NCBI RefSeq assembly: GCF_001685025.1
Contig: NZ_MAYU01000025.1
Location: forward strand, 62,001 to 126,000
Reading direction: 5' to 3'
DNA length: 64,000 nucleotides
Origin: Bacillus sp. FJAT-27225
GTDB lineage: Bacteria; Bacillota; Bacilli; Bacillales; Cytobacillaceae
Shown: in pieces, positions 36,569 to 45,894 of the stretch
Layout of the letters: each line of letters begins with the position of its first letter
Numbering within the stretch: the stretch's first letter is position 1
Translations under genes and position numbers: made by a program
Notes under the pieces: model-generated
Seen by the model: the letters and a program-made list of their open reading frames with translations, nothing else
The model's database searches: none
Told to the model about the DNA's origin: nothing

Positions 36569-36596
36569 TCCTGCGAGTTTCGCAGGATTATTTTTG
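36564..36596 (+). terminator. Intrinsic terminator overlapping the glucoamylase stop codon
   Basis: AATAATCCTGCG pairs with CGCAGGATTATT around five bases, followed by T residues. The 5' arm includes the stop codon. Confidence 0.85.
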
Positions 36597-36682
36597 TAAG
36601 CAAACCAATCCGACTCGGTGTATTTGTATTTTTCTCTTCATACAATTTACACAGACAGTTGTGAATGTGGGAGGGGATGGGG

Positions 36683-37021
36683 ATGGAATACAACATGAGA
36701 AAAGCTCTTTTGCTTTCTGAAAACATCGAAGCATTTATAACCTTCATATCGAAGCATCAAGAGGGCTCTTTAGTTTCGGAAAAAGATAAGCTATACCAGC
36801 TGAAACTCTTTATTGAGGAGTACAAGTTTCAAATGATTGCAAGTGAGCTTAAGCGCATCAATCAATTTTCCTGGGATGAAAAGTATTCGTTATACTTGGT
36901 TGGCCTATTTAAGAAGGGATTAATTCCTATCGCGGAATATATTGAAAGAAATTATTCAGCTTTATTCCTGTTTTCGGGAAGAGTGCATATTTTGAACAGC
37001 TTATTAGGAGTTTTCGAGTGA
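36683..37021 (+). CDS. Hypothetical cytosolic protein of 112 residues
   Basis: The ATG at 36683 is six bases after GGGAGGGG; earlier in-frame ATGs at 36665 and 36677 overlap that site. Product MEYNMRKALLLSENIEAFIT followed by amphipathic helices; no signal peptide, membrane segment or metal motif. I do not recognise the family. It has good codon usage and is followed by a strong terminator, so it is probably a real gene. Confidence 0.65.
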   Translation: MEYNMRKALLLSENIEAFITFISKHQEGSLVSEKDKLYQLKLFIEEYKFQMIASELKRINQFSWDEKYSLYLVGLFKKGLIPIAEYIERNYSALFLFSGRVHILNSLLGVFE

Positions 37022-37112
37022 CTAGGCAAAAAAGTTGAATTGTCTTTAGATGGCTGTCCGAATGTAAAACGACAATACCGAAATGTGAAATGACCTTGAA
37101 CGAAAATAAAAG

Positions 37113-37155
37113 AACCCTCCACTTCATCAGAAAAAAGGAAGTGGAGGGTTTTTAA
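37113..37155. terminator. Strong hairpin terminator
   Basis: AACCCTCCACTTC pairs perfectly with GAAGTGGAGGGTT, loop ATCAGAAAAAAG, then T residues. It serves the preceding plus-strand gene and perhaps the minus-strand gene beyond. Confidence 0.85.
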
Positions 37156-37284
37156 CTTTTCTCTTATATTCTCCTGCGAACTGGAGGCTTTACGGTAACG
37201 GGATGCCGCCAGTAGCTGACTCCCCTTGGACGATAATCCCGGACTCATAAAAGGTATGCATTCATGCATTGTCCTATATTTTTT

Positions 37285-37596
37285 TTAAGCGGGAGGCTGT
37301 TTGAAGTATTTTTTGCTTAACACATACAAGCTGATGAAAAGAGTAAAAATGGAAATGAATTTACTGCCGAGGATTAACGTTCCTGCGTAACTCTTATCGA
37401 CAGGTATAAAAGGGAGGATAATCATCATGATAACTAGGATTATAGTTATAAAGAGAACGGCAATTGCATTTATATAGGACTTCTGGATAACCAAATACCC
37501 AGTTCGGCTTTGTTTCGAATAATAAATATAAGCAATGAAGCCAACAGCCACGATCATCAAATAAAGTAACAAAATAATCCCGACACTAATATTCAT
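37285..37596 (-). CDS. Small membrane protein of 103 residues
   Basis: Start at the ATG at 37596, just after AGGAGGG; the frame to 37650 includes that site. Three hydrophobic segments (MNISVGIILLLYLMIVAVG; a central IAVLFITIILVIMMIILPF; a last IFTLFISLYVL) separated by short basic loops, with a KKYFKQPPA tail. Family not recognised; likely an integral membrane protein of unknown role. Confidence 0.65.
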   Translation of the reverse strand: MNISVGIILLLYLMIVAVGFIAYIYYSKQSRTGYLVIQKSYINAIAVLFITIILVIMMIILPFIPVDKSYAGTLILGSKFISIFTLFISLYVLSKKYFKQPPA

Positions 37597-38101
37597 TAAA
37601 TCCCTCCTATACGTAATAAAAAGAGGTGTATTTGACTGGAAAAGAGTCAATTATGTTCTACAATTTAGCTTAGTTTTAGTCAGTTTATACCATTATATGC
37701 GTCCTTTGGTTCAATGTTTTTAACATAGAAAAGGGTTATTGAGGTACAGGAATCGTCAATTTGGCTGCCTTTTCTGACCTCGTAAAAACGCTACCTATGA
37801 TGATGTTACTTAATTTAATCATAACATAAGATTAAGTTACATTATAGGTTTTGCTTAAGAAAAAGCTTGGTTTTTCTGCGATATGCCGGAAAAAATCAGC
37901 GTCGGCTATACTTGGTTATGGGTGGTCTAATCTGCTGCGTAAAAATAAATAACATACCAAAATGGCAGCTCGGTCTGGATGGTGTTAAAAGACAAATGAA
38001 GCGGAGTCTTTCCTTGAACAATTTCAACGATTATATCATTATTGGGGTAATGGGAATATTTCAAAAATTTGTTTCTGTATCTACAAGAGGGGAGATTTTA
38101 A
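37597..38101. other. Upstream region of the mmsA-like gene
   Basis: About 500 bases. An 83-codon frame at 37867-38118 overlaps the next gene and has no ribosome site, so it is not called. I see no clear promoter or repeat. Confidence 0.35.
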
Positions 38102-39562
38102 ATGAAACAGGCAGATGAACTAACTTTATTAAGAAACTTTATCGGGGGAAAATGGGTATCCTCTACTTCACAGAAAACCGAACAGCTGCCGAATCCAGCG
38201 ACGGGAGAACGACTGGCCGATGTACCACTTTCAAATCGTGAAGACCTCGATTTTGCTGTTATGACGGCCAAAGAAGCTTTCAAGAGCTGGAGAAACACTT
38301 CTGTCCCTAAAAGAGCGAGAATTTTATTCCGCTATCAGCAACTTCTTGTCGAAAACTGGGAAGAGCTTGCCCGCCTAATTACGAAGGAAAATGGCAAAAA
38401 TTACGAAGAGGCATACGGAGAGGTGCAGCGAGGGATAGAGTGTGTCGAGTTTGCTGCGGGTGCGCCTACTTTGATGATGGGGACGCAGCTGCCAGATATT
38501 GCAACCGGTATTGAATCCGGGATGTATCGATACCCAATCGGTGTTGTCGGGGGAATCACTCCATTCAATTTTCCAATGATGGTTCCATGCTGGATGTTTC
38601 CGCTTGCCATTGCCTGCGGGAATACATTTGTCCTCAAGCCTTCGGAACGGACTCCTTTATTGGCTAACAGGCTCGCGGAACTGTTTCAGGAAGCAGGCCT
38701 CCCTGATGGAGTATTAAATATTGTTCATGGGGCACATGATGTAGTAAATGGGATATTAGAGCACCCGGATGTTAAAGCGGTTTCATTCGTCGGCTCCCAG
38801 CCGGTTGCCGAGTATGTGTACAAAACGGCTGCTGCACATGGAAAAAGAGTACAGGCATTGGCAGGCGCGAAAAACCATTCGATCGTTCTTCCTGATGCAG
38901 ATCTTGATTTGGCGGTTACAAACATTATAGGAGCCGCATTTGGTTCCGCTGGGGAACGCTGCATGGCGTGTTCTGTTGTGGTGGCTGTTGGCAGCATTGC
39001 GGATGAACTCGTCACCAGGCTAACCGAGGCTTGCGAATCAATGAAAATTGGGAATGGACTCGATGAAGGTGTATTCCTTGGACCAGTCATTCGAGAATCA
39101 GCAAAGGAAAAAACAATCAGTTATATTGAAATCGGCGAAACGGAAGGGGCAATCCTGGTCCGGGACGGCAGGGAAGATGAGGCTGTACAGGGGAAAGGCT
39201 ATTTTGTGGGGCCAACCATTTTTGATCACGTAAAACCCGGCATGAAAATATGGCAGGACGAGATTTTTGCCCCAGTCCTATCTGTCATCCGTGCAGAAAC
39301 ACTTGCAGAAGCGATTGAAATTGCGAACCAGTCGGAATTCGCAAACGGGGCCTGCCTGTTCACTGATAGCGCAAAGGCAATTAGGCAGTTCCGGGAGGAC
39401 ATTGATGCTGGAATGCTTGGTGTCAATATGGGCGTACCCGCACCGATGGCTTTCTTTCCTTTTTCAGGATACAAAAAATCCTTCTATGGAGACCTGCATG
39501 CCAACGGAAGGGATGGCGTGGAGTTTTATACACGAAAGAAGATGCTTACAGCAAGATATTAA
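38102..39562 (+). CDS. mmsA: CoA-acylating methylmalonate-semialdehyde dehydrogenase
   Basis: 486 residues, the family length. It converts methylmalonate semialdehyde or malonate semialdehyde to propionyl-CoA or acetyl-CoA with NAD+ and CoA. Marks that separate it from other aldehyde dehydrogenases: the [14 protein letters not shown] motif, no conserved general-base Glu (its position reads [10 protein letters not shown] instead of LELGGK), and Cys287 in GERCMACS. It is close to B. subtilis IolA/MmsA. No iol or valine-degradation genes flank it here, so whether it serves myo-inositol or branched-chain catabolism is open. Ribosome site AGAGGGGAG precedes the ATG. Confidence 0.92.
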   Translation: MKQADELTLLRNFIGGKWVSSTSQKTEQLPNPATGERLADVPLSNREDLDFAVMTAKEAFKSWRNTSVPKRARILFRYQQLLVENWEELARLITKENGKNYEEAYGEVQRGIECVEFAAGAPTLMMGTQLPDIATGIESGMYRYPIGVVGGITPFNFPMMVPCWMFPLAIACGNTFVLKPSERTPLLANRLAELFQEAGLPDGVLNIVHGAHDVVNGILEHPDVKAVSFVGSQPVAEYVYKTAAAHGKRVQALAGAKNHSIVLPDADLDLAVTNIIGAAFGSAGERCMACSVVVAVGSIADELVTRLTEACESMKIGNGLDEGVFLGPVIRESAKEKTISYIEIGETEGAILVRDGREDEAVQGKGYFVGPTIFDHVKPGMKIWQDEIFAPVLSVIRAETLAEAIEIANQSEFANGACLFTDSAKAIRQFREDIDAGMLGVNMGVPAPMAFFPFSGYKKSFYGDLHANGRDGVEFYTRKKMLTARY

Positions 39563-39574
39563 TAGATTTGAAGT

Positions 39575-39608
39575 GGGAGCATGGCTAGTCATGCTCCTCT
39601 TTTTTTTA
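39575..39608 (+). terminator. Intrinsic terminator after mmsA
   Basis: GGAGCATG pairs with CATGCTCC around GCTAGT, followed by TCTTTTTTTT. Confidence 0.85.
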
Positions 39609-39968
39609 CATACGGTCCCTTAATGCATTGTTGGTGCCACAATTAAATAAAGCTCGAAAATTTTTTGTAGCAGAGGAAGTGTTTTAGAAGCAAGATGCCT
39701 CATCGTATTTCGATTTCTTAAGAAAAACTTTATTTCCACTTAAGTCTTCCCTAATCTTCTCCATACATAATAGAAACAATGTATAGTTTAACGGCTCTTC
39801 AGTTGACTTTCATTCTCATCTTTCATAATTCAGTAAAAAGATTTTGAACAGTTTAAGAATGTTTGTGTGAAAAAATAAGCAGCGATAAAACTCGTGTATG
39901 ATAAAAGAGAGAAATTAGATATTATTAACAGCTTTAAAATGCTATAAAAAGTTATTGGCGGTGAAAAT
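39609..39968. other. Upstream region of the molybdo-reductase operon
   Basis: About 360 bases without a gene. GTGTGAAAAAAT near 39866 looks like half of an Fnr/ResD-type site, but the second half is poor. No firm promoter can be given. Confidence 0.3.
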
Positions 39969-40640
39969 ATGGTTGAAACAGTAAGTACGGGAGAACATCG
40001 GGATTTTGTGGTTACCAAATTATATATTAACCAATTGCTTCGCTTTCTCCTTGATGCACCTCCAGACAATGAAAGGGCCGAGGCTCTGGAGCACGACCCC
40101 TTTTTTCATACATTTGCCCAAAACAGTGAAGGATCAGAGATACTGAAAGAGTTCATGATTTCCCTTAATGAAAACAAGCAGCAGCAACTATCCGGAGCCC
40201 GGGATGAATTCAATTATTTGTTCGTCGGCCCCAATGTAATGCCGGCACCTCCATGGGAATCTGTTTACCTTGGAAAGGAACACCTGCTGTTTGAGGAGGA
40301 AACTCTTAAAGTTAGACAATCTTATAACGCTTACGGCTTGTCCTTTATAAGGGAAAACAATGAACCTGACGATCATATTGTCATAGAATTGGAGTTTCTT
40401 GCTCATTTAATGAACGAGTTTCTTACTAGTAGGGAAGAGTTGGAATGTCAGAAAATAATGGCCGATTACACGGCATTCCTTGAGGCTCATTTTCTGCGCT
40501 GGACTCCAGCCTATGCCACTCTTCTCGAACAAAACGCTAACACGCTTTGGTTCAAAGCGGCATCAGTCCTATTAAAGGAGTATATCGAAATGGAACAAGA
40601 TACCGCAGCTGTTATCAAGGAGGTATTAAATCATGAGTGA
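39969..40640 (+). CDS. TorD/DmsD-family chaperone
   Basis: 223 residues, mostly helical. TorD-family proteins bind the Tat signal peptide and apo-form of molybdopterin reductases until the cofactor is inserted. Signature: the PPWESVYLGKE motif at about 93-103 and the EPDDHIVIELEFLAHL helix at about 137-152. The C-terminal cysteine-free helices are of normal length. It overlaps the start of the reductase gene by eight bases, so the two are translationally coupled and the reductase next door is its client. Confidence 0.88.
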   Translation: MVETVSTGEHRDFVVTKLYINQLLRFLLDAPPDNERAEALEHDPFFHTFAQNSEGSEILKEFMISLNENKQQQLSGARDEFNYLFVGPNVMPAPPWESVYLGKEHLLFEEETLKVRQSYNAYGLSFIRENNEPDDHIVIELEFLAHLMNEFLTSREELECQKIMADYTAFLEAHFLRWTPAYATLLEQNANTLWFKAASVLLKEYIEMEQDTAAVIKEVLNHE

Positions 40641-43005
40641 CAAAAAGACGTGGAATAAATTATCCCGGCGTACATTTTTGAAATGGACCGGTGCCCTTAC
40701 CATTCCAGCAGTTGCCGGGGGCCTGGCTACAACGAATTATTTGAAAAAAAGTACAAACGTACCTGTTGCAAAAGCGCCAAATTTTCCCGAAGAAATCATT
40801 CCTACCTGCAGCACCTTTGATTGCGGAGGCAAATGCTTAATTAAAGCTCATGTTAAGAATGGTGTTATTGTAAAGGTAAGCGCTCGCACCAATAATGAAC
40901 TGGATGAGAAAAATCCGTATATGAAGGCGTGTGTACGCGGCCGCAGCTATCGGAAGTATCAATACCATCCCGATCGGCTGAAGTATCCTATGAAGCGGGT
41001 CGGCAAGCGCGGTGAAGGAAAGTTCGAGCGAATTTCCTGGAAAGAAGCTGTCGAGATCATTACAAAAGAAACAAAACGGATTACAGAGACATATGGCCCT
41101 GAGTCCCGCTACATCCACCAGGGGACAGCGGTAACAGGCGGTTCGTTTGGCGGCGCATATTTGGCTAAAAGACTGTTTGGGTTGGACGGCGGATTCCTGA
41201 ATTATTATCATTCCGTATCAATGGGAAATACCGCAGCGGCTACGCCTTACACATACGGTACAGCCCAATCTGGAAGCTCACTCGATTCACTTGAGCATAC
41301 AAACCTTGTCATCTTGTGGGGACATAACCCAACCGAAACCATCTTCGGCAATACAAATCATTACTATTACAAACTGAAACAAAAAGGCATCAAGTTTATT
41401 GCTGTCGATCCACGTTATTCTGATTCAATTGCCGCGTATGCGGATGAGTGGATCCCAATTTTGCCTGGAACCGATAATGCACTAATGGATGCAATGGCTT
41501 ATGTCATTGTGAAAGAAAATCTCCATGATAAGGCATTCCTGGATAAATTCGTTGTTGGATTTGATGAGGAGCATATGCCGGAGGGCGTACCTGGAAATGA
41601 ATCAATTGTTTCTTACCTGTTTGGAAAAAAAGACGGCATTGAGAAGACTCCAGAATGGGCTGAAAAAATCACAAAAGTTCCGGCAAGCAAAATCCGTGAA
41701 TTAGCACGCGCATATGCGACGGCAAGACCAGCTGCCCTGATTCAAGGGTGGGGCCCGCAGCGCCATGCAAGCGGGGAGAGAATAGCCCGTGGCGGAACGA
41801 TGCTTGCGACAATCACTGGCAATGTAGGGAAACTAGGCGCCTGGGCATCTGGCTATGGCGGTATCCCTCGTAAGTTTGCCATTGATGTTCCTGTACCGGA
41901 AAATCCGTTTAAAGGATCCATCTCCATCATGTCCTGGACAGATGCAATTACCGATGCGAGAAAAATCACTCCGGCTGATGGCCTCCAGGGAATGGATAAG
42001 CTAACACAAAACATAAAGCTAATTTATAATCTAGCCGGCAACTACCTCGTCAACCAGCAGCCAGATGTAAATAAAACCATTAAAATTTTGGAGGATGAAA
42101 GTCTCGTCGAATTTATTGTCGTCAGTGACCATTTCCTCACACCAAGCGCTAAATATGCCGACATCCTCTTGCCTGAGACAACTTTCTTCGAGAGGTGGAA
42201 TCTCGGCGGGTCCTGGGCTTCTGGAGACTACTTCATGCTTTCCGAAAAAATCGTCAACAACTATTATGAAGCGCGCTCTGATTATGAATGGATGTCCGAG
42301 GTCGCAGAAGGGCTCGGAATCGGCAAGGAGTTTACTGAAAACCGTGATGAACTTGGCTGGATCAAATATATTCTTGATGAGACAAGAAAACAGTATCCAG
42401 ACACTCCAACCTTTGAGGATTTGAAAAAGAACCGTGTCCATTATTGGCGCTATGACGGCCCGCGTGTTGCTTTCAAAGCGCAAATTGAGGATCCTGCAAA
42501 CAATAAATTTGATACTCCTTCGGGGAAAATCGAACTTTTTTCGAAAACACTGTTTGGTATGAAAAATGAGGAAATACCGGCGATTCCTAAATATATTCCA
42601 GAGTGGGAAGGTGCCGAGGACCCTTTAAAGGAAAAATACTCGCTCCAGTGCATCACCTGGAAAGGGAAGAACAGGATGAATTCAGGATTTTACAATCATC
42701 CATGGCAACAGCAGGTTGCGAAACAAGTACTCTGGATCAATCCTATTGATGCAAGCAAGCGGGGCCTGAAGCAGGGAGACCTTGTCAAGATATATAACGA
42801 CAGGGGAACGACCATGATTCCAGCTGAAGTCACTCCAAGAATCATTCCCGGAGTTGTCGCCATGCAAGCGGGCGCATGGTATCAGCCAGATGAGAACGGC
42901 ATCGACCGGGGTGGATGCGCCAACGTGCTCACCTCGCAGCGGAAGACGCCCCTTGCGCACGGAAATGCCCATCAAACGATGCTTGTCGAAGTGGCCAGGG
43001 CCTAA
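40633..43005 (+). CDS. Tat-exported molybdopterin oxidoreductase, DMSO reductase family
   Basis: 790 residues. Twin-arginine signal SRRTFLKWTGALTIPAVAGG at the N-terminus. A [4Fe-4S] site near 58-105: CSTFDCGGKC and a later KACVRGR. The molybdopterin domains follow, with WGHNPTETIFG, the IQGWGPQRHASGERIARG segment and the ILLPETTFFERW motif, then a C-terminal dinucleotide-binding domain ending with TPLAHGNAHQT. It resembles DmsA/YnfE-like catalytic subunits but the substrate (DMSO, polysulfide, selenate, arsenate) cannot be read from the sequence. It is co-transcribed with its chaperone upstream and an Fe-S subunit 15 bases downstream. Confidence 0.9.
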   Translation: MSDKKTWNKLSRRTFLKWTGALTIPAVAGGLATTNYLKKSTNVPVAKAPNFPEEIIPTCSTFDCGGKCLIKAHVKNGVIVKVSARTNNELDEKNPYMKACVRGRSYRKYQYHPDRLKYPMKRVGKRGEGKFERISWKEAVEIITKETKRITETYGPESRYIHQGTAVTGGSFGGAYLAKRLFGLDGGFLNYYHSVSMGNTAAATPYTYGTAQSGSSLDSLEHTNLVILWGHNPTETIFGNTNHYYYKLKQKGIKFIAVDPRYSDSIAAYADEWIPILPGTDNALMDAMAYVIVKENLHDKAFLDKFVVGFDEEHMPEGVPGNESIVSYLFGKKDGIEKTPEWAEKITKVPASKIRELARAYATARPAALIQGWGPQRHASGERIARGGTMLATITGNVGKLGAWASGYGGIPRKFAIDVPVPENPFKGSISIMSWTDAITDARKITPADGLQGMDKLTQNIKLIYNLAGNYLVNQQPDVNKTIKILEDESLVEFIVVSDHFLTPSAKYADILLPETTFFERWNLGGSWASGDYFMLSEKIVNNYYEARSDYEWMSEVAEGLGIGKEFTENRDELGWIKYILDETRKQYPDTPTFEDLKKNRVHYWRYDGPRVAFKAQIEDPANNKFDTPSGKIELFSKTLFGMKNEEIPAIPKYIPEWEGAEDPLKEKYSLQCITWKGKNRMNSGFYNHPWQQQVAKQVLWINPIDASKRGLKQGDLVKIYNDRGTTMIPAEVTPRIIPGVVAMQAGAWYQPDENGIDRGGCANVLTSQRKTPLAHGNAHQTMLVEVARA

Positions 43006-43020
43006 AAGGAGGAGACCAAC

Positions 43021-43587
43021 GTGGCAGTACAATTAGGATTTTATGTTAACCAAAGCCGTTGTGCCGGCTGCAATGCCTGCTTTATGGCCTGCAAGGATAA
43101 AAATGATCTTGACGATGAACGCGCATTCCGTCGTGTCTGGGAATCAAGAAGCGGTGCATTCCAAGAATCCGGAAACGGACTTACGCATACCGTCAAGGCC
43201 GCCTGGCTGTCGTTGTCATGCAATCATTGTGATGACCCAAAATGTGTTACTTCATGCCCAACAGGTGCGATGAAAAAAAATAAAGAGGACGGCGTTGTCT
43301 GGGCAGACGTAAAAATATGCCGCGGTGTCCAATTTTGTATAAAGGAATGTCCGTACGGTGCACCTCAATTAAACAAAAAGACATTCCGGATATCAAAATG
43401 CGACATGTGTGCAGACTTGAGGGAAAAAGGTGAAGAACCAGCCTGTGTTGCCGCTTGCCCATATGGCAATATAGAGATTGGCCCAATTGATGAACTAAGG
43501 AAGAAATATGGGAATATTGCGGTAGTCGAAGGGCTGCCAGATCCAAGTATCACAAAACCGAACCTTGTTATAACTCCGCATAAATAA
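43021..43587 (+). CDS. Ferredoxin-like Fe-S electron-transfer subunit, DmsB type
   Basis: 188 residues from a GTG at 43021, eight bases after AAGGAGG. Four Fe-S motifs as in DmsB/NrfC: CAGCNACFMACK near 17, CNHCDDPKCVTSCP near 69, a third at 100-110 and CDMCADLREKGEEPACVAACP near 127. The third reads CRGVQFCIKECP: the second cysteine is replaced by Val103. In NarH the matching place holds Trp and the cluster is [3Fe-4S], so a [3Fe-4S] or incomplete cluster is likely here. It should shuttle electrons between the catalytic subunit and the quinone pool, but no membrane anchor (DmsC/NrfD) gene follows. Confidence 0.9.
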   Translation: MAVQLGFYVNQSRCAGCNACFMACKDKNDLDDERAFRRVWESRSGAFQESGNGLTHTVKAAWLSLSCNHCDDPKCVTSCPTGAMKKNKEDGVVWADVKICRGVQFCIKECPYGAPQLNKKTFRISKCDMCADLREKGEEPACVAACPYGNIEIGPIDELRKKYGNIAVVEGLPDPSITKPNLVITPHK

Positions 43588-43605
43588 AATAGTGTGTAAT
43601 TGAGA

Positions 43606-43642
43606 GAGGGTGCCCCATTTGTAACTTGGGATGCCCTTTTTA
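43606..43642 (+). terminator. Probable terminator after the Fe-S subunit gene
   Basis: AGGG-GCCCCA pairs imperfectly with TGGG-GCCCT, with an internal bubble, followed by TTTTTAATTTTT. Confidence 0.6.
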
Positions 43643-43985
43643 ATTTTTGTCAGGTGAGCTGCAGGCGAACTGGGGCTATTCTGTTCATTCAAGGGAATTA
43701 AGAGTTCATATATCTTCATTGGTTACATTTCAGAAGTCTGATGAACCTGAAACGTTATCAATAAGGTCTATTGGTTACATTTTGAAGGGCTGAAGAACCT
43801 GAAACGGTATCAATAATGTCTATTGGCTACGTTTTGGGTGACTGATGAACCCGAAACGTTATCAATACAACACTTGTCTGAAGCAATTTTTAATATGAAC
43901 TAGATATTTTTTTGATTCAAATCGTTTTTAAATGTGGAAACGGCATTGTTATGATGGGAACAGTTGTCATGAGAGGAGAGAAAGA
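43643..43985. other. Intergenic region with array B
   Basis: No gene. It contains the three-unit 52-bp array B (43718-43873) and an AT-rich stretch ahead of the aldo/keto reductase gene. Confidence 0.6.
43718..43873. repeat. Array B: three 52-bp tandem repeats
   Basis: Units start at 43718, 43770 and 43822, exactly 52 bases apart. Each starts ATTGGTTACATTT or a near copy and contains GATGAACCTGAAACG and TATCAATA. Unit 1 can fold as GGTT-CAT-CAGA against TCTG-ATG-AACC; unit junctions can also pair (AAACGTTATCAATA with TATTGGTTACATTT). The sequence is unrelated to arrays A and C. Confidence 0.88.
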
Positions 43986-44915
43986 ATGGATAACAAAGTA
44001 AGGTTAGGCAGAACCGATCTTTATGTAAACCCGGTTGGATTGGGTACTAACTATGTAGGAGGCCACAATATATATCCCAAGGCTGATGAAGATGCGGGGC
44101 GTGAGTTGCTCAGGACTGGCATAAAGAACGGATTGAACTTTATTGACACTGCCTATATGTATGGGCCGAAGCGTTCTGAGGAGCTTATTGGGGAAGTGGT
44201 TAAGGAACTGCATGCACGGCAAGAAGTTGTCATTGCGACAAAAGCATCCTATAAATTTGTCGGCAATGATGTTGTACATGACAATTCCCCTTCCTTCTTA
44301 AAACAATCGGTGGAAGAGAGTCTTCAGCGGCTCAAGACAGATTACATAGATTTGTTTTATATCCATTTTCCGGATAAGGATACTCCGAAAGATGAAGCAG
44401 TAGGGGTATTAAAGGATTTGAAGGATGAAGGTAAAATCCGTGCCATCGGGGTTTCGAACTTTTCTATTGACCAGTTGAGAGAAGCGAACAAGGATGGCCA
44501 TGTCGACGTTTACCAAGGTGAGTACAATCTGATCAACCGCTCGGCAGAAAAAGAGTTATTCCCATATGCATTGGAGAATCGTATTTCATTTGTCCCATAC
44601 TTCCCGCTGGCATCCGGGCTGCTGACAGGAAAGTATGATTTGAAAACCGATGTAAGCGGCAAACGAGGAAAGTATTTTAAAGAGGGTATTTACGAAAAGA
44701 CAATAGCCAAGGTAGACAAGCTGCGAAAAATTGCTGAAGAAAAAGGGGGGGAGGTTTCACACATCGTACTGGCCTGGTACCTAACCAGAGAGGCAATTGA
44801 TACGATCATTCCTGGAGCGAAAAGGGCGGAGCAGGTTCTTCATAATTTGAGAACACTTGATGTAAAACTGACCAAAGAAGAGATTAATCTGATCGATCAA
44901 ATTTTTCGAAATTAG
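43986..44915 (+). CDS. Aldo/keto reductase
   Basis: 309 residues from the ATG at 43986 (site AGGAGAG); the frame from 43932 lacks one. NADPH-dependent reductase of the TIM-barrel AKR family. Catalytic tetrad: Asp and Tyr in [15 protein letters not shown], Lys in [11 protein letters not shown] and His in [22 protein letters not shown] and the C-terminal [14 protein letters not shown] loop bind the cofactor. It resembles Bacillus general-stress AKRs such as YhdN and IolS-like proteins. Substrate unknown. Confidence 0.9.
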   Translation: MDNKVRLGRTDLYVNPVGLGTNYVGGHNIYPKADEDAGRELLRTGIKNGLNFIDTAYMYGPKRSEELIGEVVKELHARQEVVIATKASYKFVGNDVVHDNSPSFLKQSVEESLQRLKTDYIDLFYIHFPDKDTPKDEAVGVLKDLKDEGKIRAIGVSNFSIDQLREANKDGHVDVYQGEYNLINRSAEKELFPYALENRISFVPYFPLASGLLTGKYDLKTDVSGKRGKYFKEGIYEKTIAKVDKLRKIAEEKGGEVSHIVLAWYLTREAIDTIIPGAKRAEQVLHNLRTLDVKLTKEEINLIDQIFRN

Positions 44916-44926
44916 AAAGGAAAGAG

Positions 44927-44962
44927 AAAAGGGAGTGTGGCCTAGCCGACTCCCTTTATTTA
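44927..44962. terminator. Terminator between the converging AKR gene and a secreted-protein gene
   Basis: AAAGGGAGT pairs with ACTCCCTTT around a 12-base loop, with A-rich sequence on the left and T-rich on the right. Confidence 0.7.
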
Positions 44963-45343
44963 TTAACGTGATCTTAATTCCGGGAAAAAGCCGATACCTG
45001 TAAGGTATGTAGCATATTCAATTACTCCATTTTTGTTTTTAAATGGAATTGCTATTGCTATAGTCCCTGGAACAGGTGTTGTTTCATTAAATTTTACAAC
45101 TTCAATTAGAGCAGAACCCTGCCATTTGTACCCCAAATCAGTTAATTCAACTTTCTTAGCTTTAAACTCCTCATTGCTTAATAATTCTGCGACTATTTTA
45201 TTACGTTCTACTCCAAAAATAGGTGTATGGCAATCACATGGTTCTACCTCAATCTTCTTTGCCTGAACTTCATTCCCCGGCACTACAAATACTCCAAATG
45301 CAATCGCTCCGCTAAACAACATAGCAAGTAATTTCTTTTTCAT
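44963..45343 (-). CDS. Secreted protein of 126 residues, unknown function
   Basis: Good Sec signal peptide (MKKKLLAMLFSGAIAFGVFV) with a likely cleavage at VQA-KK, giving a mature domain of about 98 residues. The mature part begins with IEVEPCDCHTPIFG, a closely spaced CxC pair, followed by ERNKIVAELLSNEEFK and a beta-rich half. The two cysteines could form a disulfide or bind metal. Ribosome site AAGGAGG eight bases before the ATG. I do not recognise a named family; paralogues may exist in other Bacillaceae. Confidence 0.75.
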   Translation of the reverse strand: MKKKLLAMLFSGAIAFGVFVVPGNEVQAKKIEVEPCDCHTPIFGVERNKIVAELLSNEEFKAKKVELTDLGYKWQGSALIEVVKFNETTPVPGTIAIAIPFKNKNGVIEYATYLTGIGFFPELRSR

Positions 45344-45560
45344 TCATCTTCCTCCTTTTTGTCTTACCTTGAATTAATTCTAGTTATCTGCAGCAAATCC
45401 CTTCATTTTTAGAGGAATTTCTTGCTATAAGTGGCAAATTAGTGACAAATCATAATAGAAAAAAGTCGAAAAAAAGTTTCTTGAAATTTTGAACATTTTG
45501 TGACAATTTACTATAAATTCTGTTAATATAGGAAATACAAAACATCTGGGGGGATGGTTT

Positions 45561-45767
45561 ATGGGTCAAATTTTAAAATACTTCTATTTGGCTCTAGGGG
45601 TTTATTGTTGTGCCAGCATTTTTGTCCTTTTTTACACTCATGCATATCAGCAGATGGTGCTGGCATTCTTCCTAGCCTTATTTAATTTTTCTCTATTTAA
45701 AATCTTTAAGAATGAAGGAAGTGTGACACAGCCACAATTAAGATTGATCAGGGGTGGTAAAAGATAG
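45561..45767 (+). CDS. Small membrane protein of 68 residues
   Basis: Start at ATG 45561 behind GGGGGGATGG. Two hydrophobic helices (LKYFYLALGVYCCASIFVLF and MVLAFFLALFNFSLFKIF) and a basic tail ending RLIRGGKR. Family not recognised. It lies between the secreted-protein gene and qoxD, convergent with qox. Confidence 0.65.
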   Translation: MGQILKYFYLALGVYCCASIFVLFYTHAYQQMVLAFFLALFNFSLFKIFKNEGSVTQPQLRLIRGGKR

Positions 45768-45843
45768 GCACAGCAATAAGGGGGCAGCACTCGTTTAGTG
45801 GTGATGACCTAAGGGACAAAAGCCAATGAGTGTTGAAGCAAAA

Positions 45844-45884
45844 CAAAAAACCAGGCTGCCACTGCGGGGGAGCCTGGTTTTTTA
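45844..45884. terminator. Bidirectional terminator between the small membrane-protein gene and qoxD
   Basis: AAAAACCAGGCT pairs with AGCCTGGTTTTT; both flanks carry suitable A or T runs. Confidence 0.85.
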
Positions 45885-45894
45885 TCAATTCATA

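Noticed and set aside
37867-38118. 83-codon frame before mmsA
   Set aside because: No ribosome site, overlaps the mmsA start, no recognisable domain.
43921-43985. SigB-type promoter before the aldo/keto reductase
   Set aside because: GTTTTT is present but no GGGTAT at the right distance, so the match is too weak.
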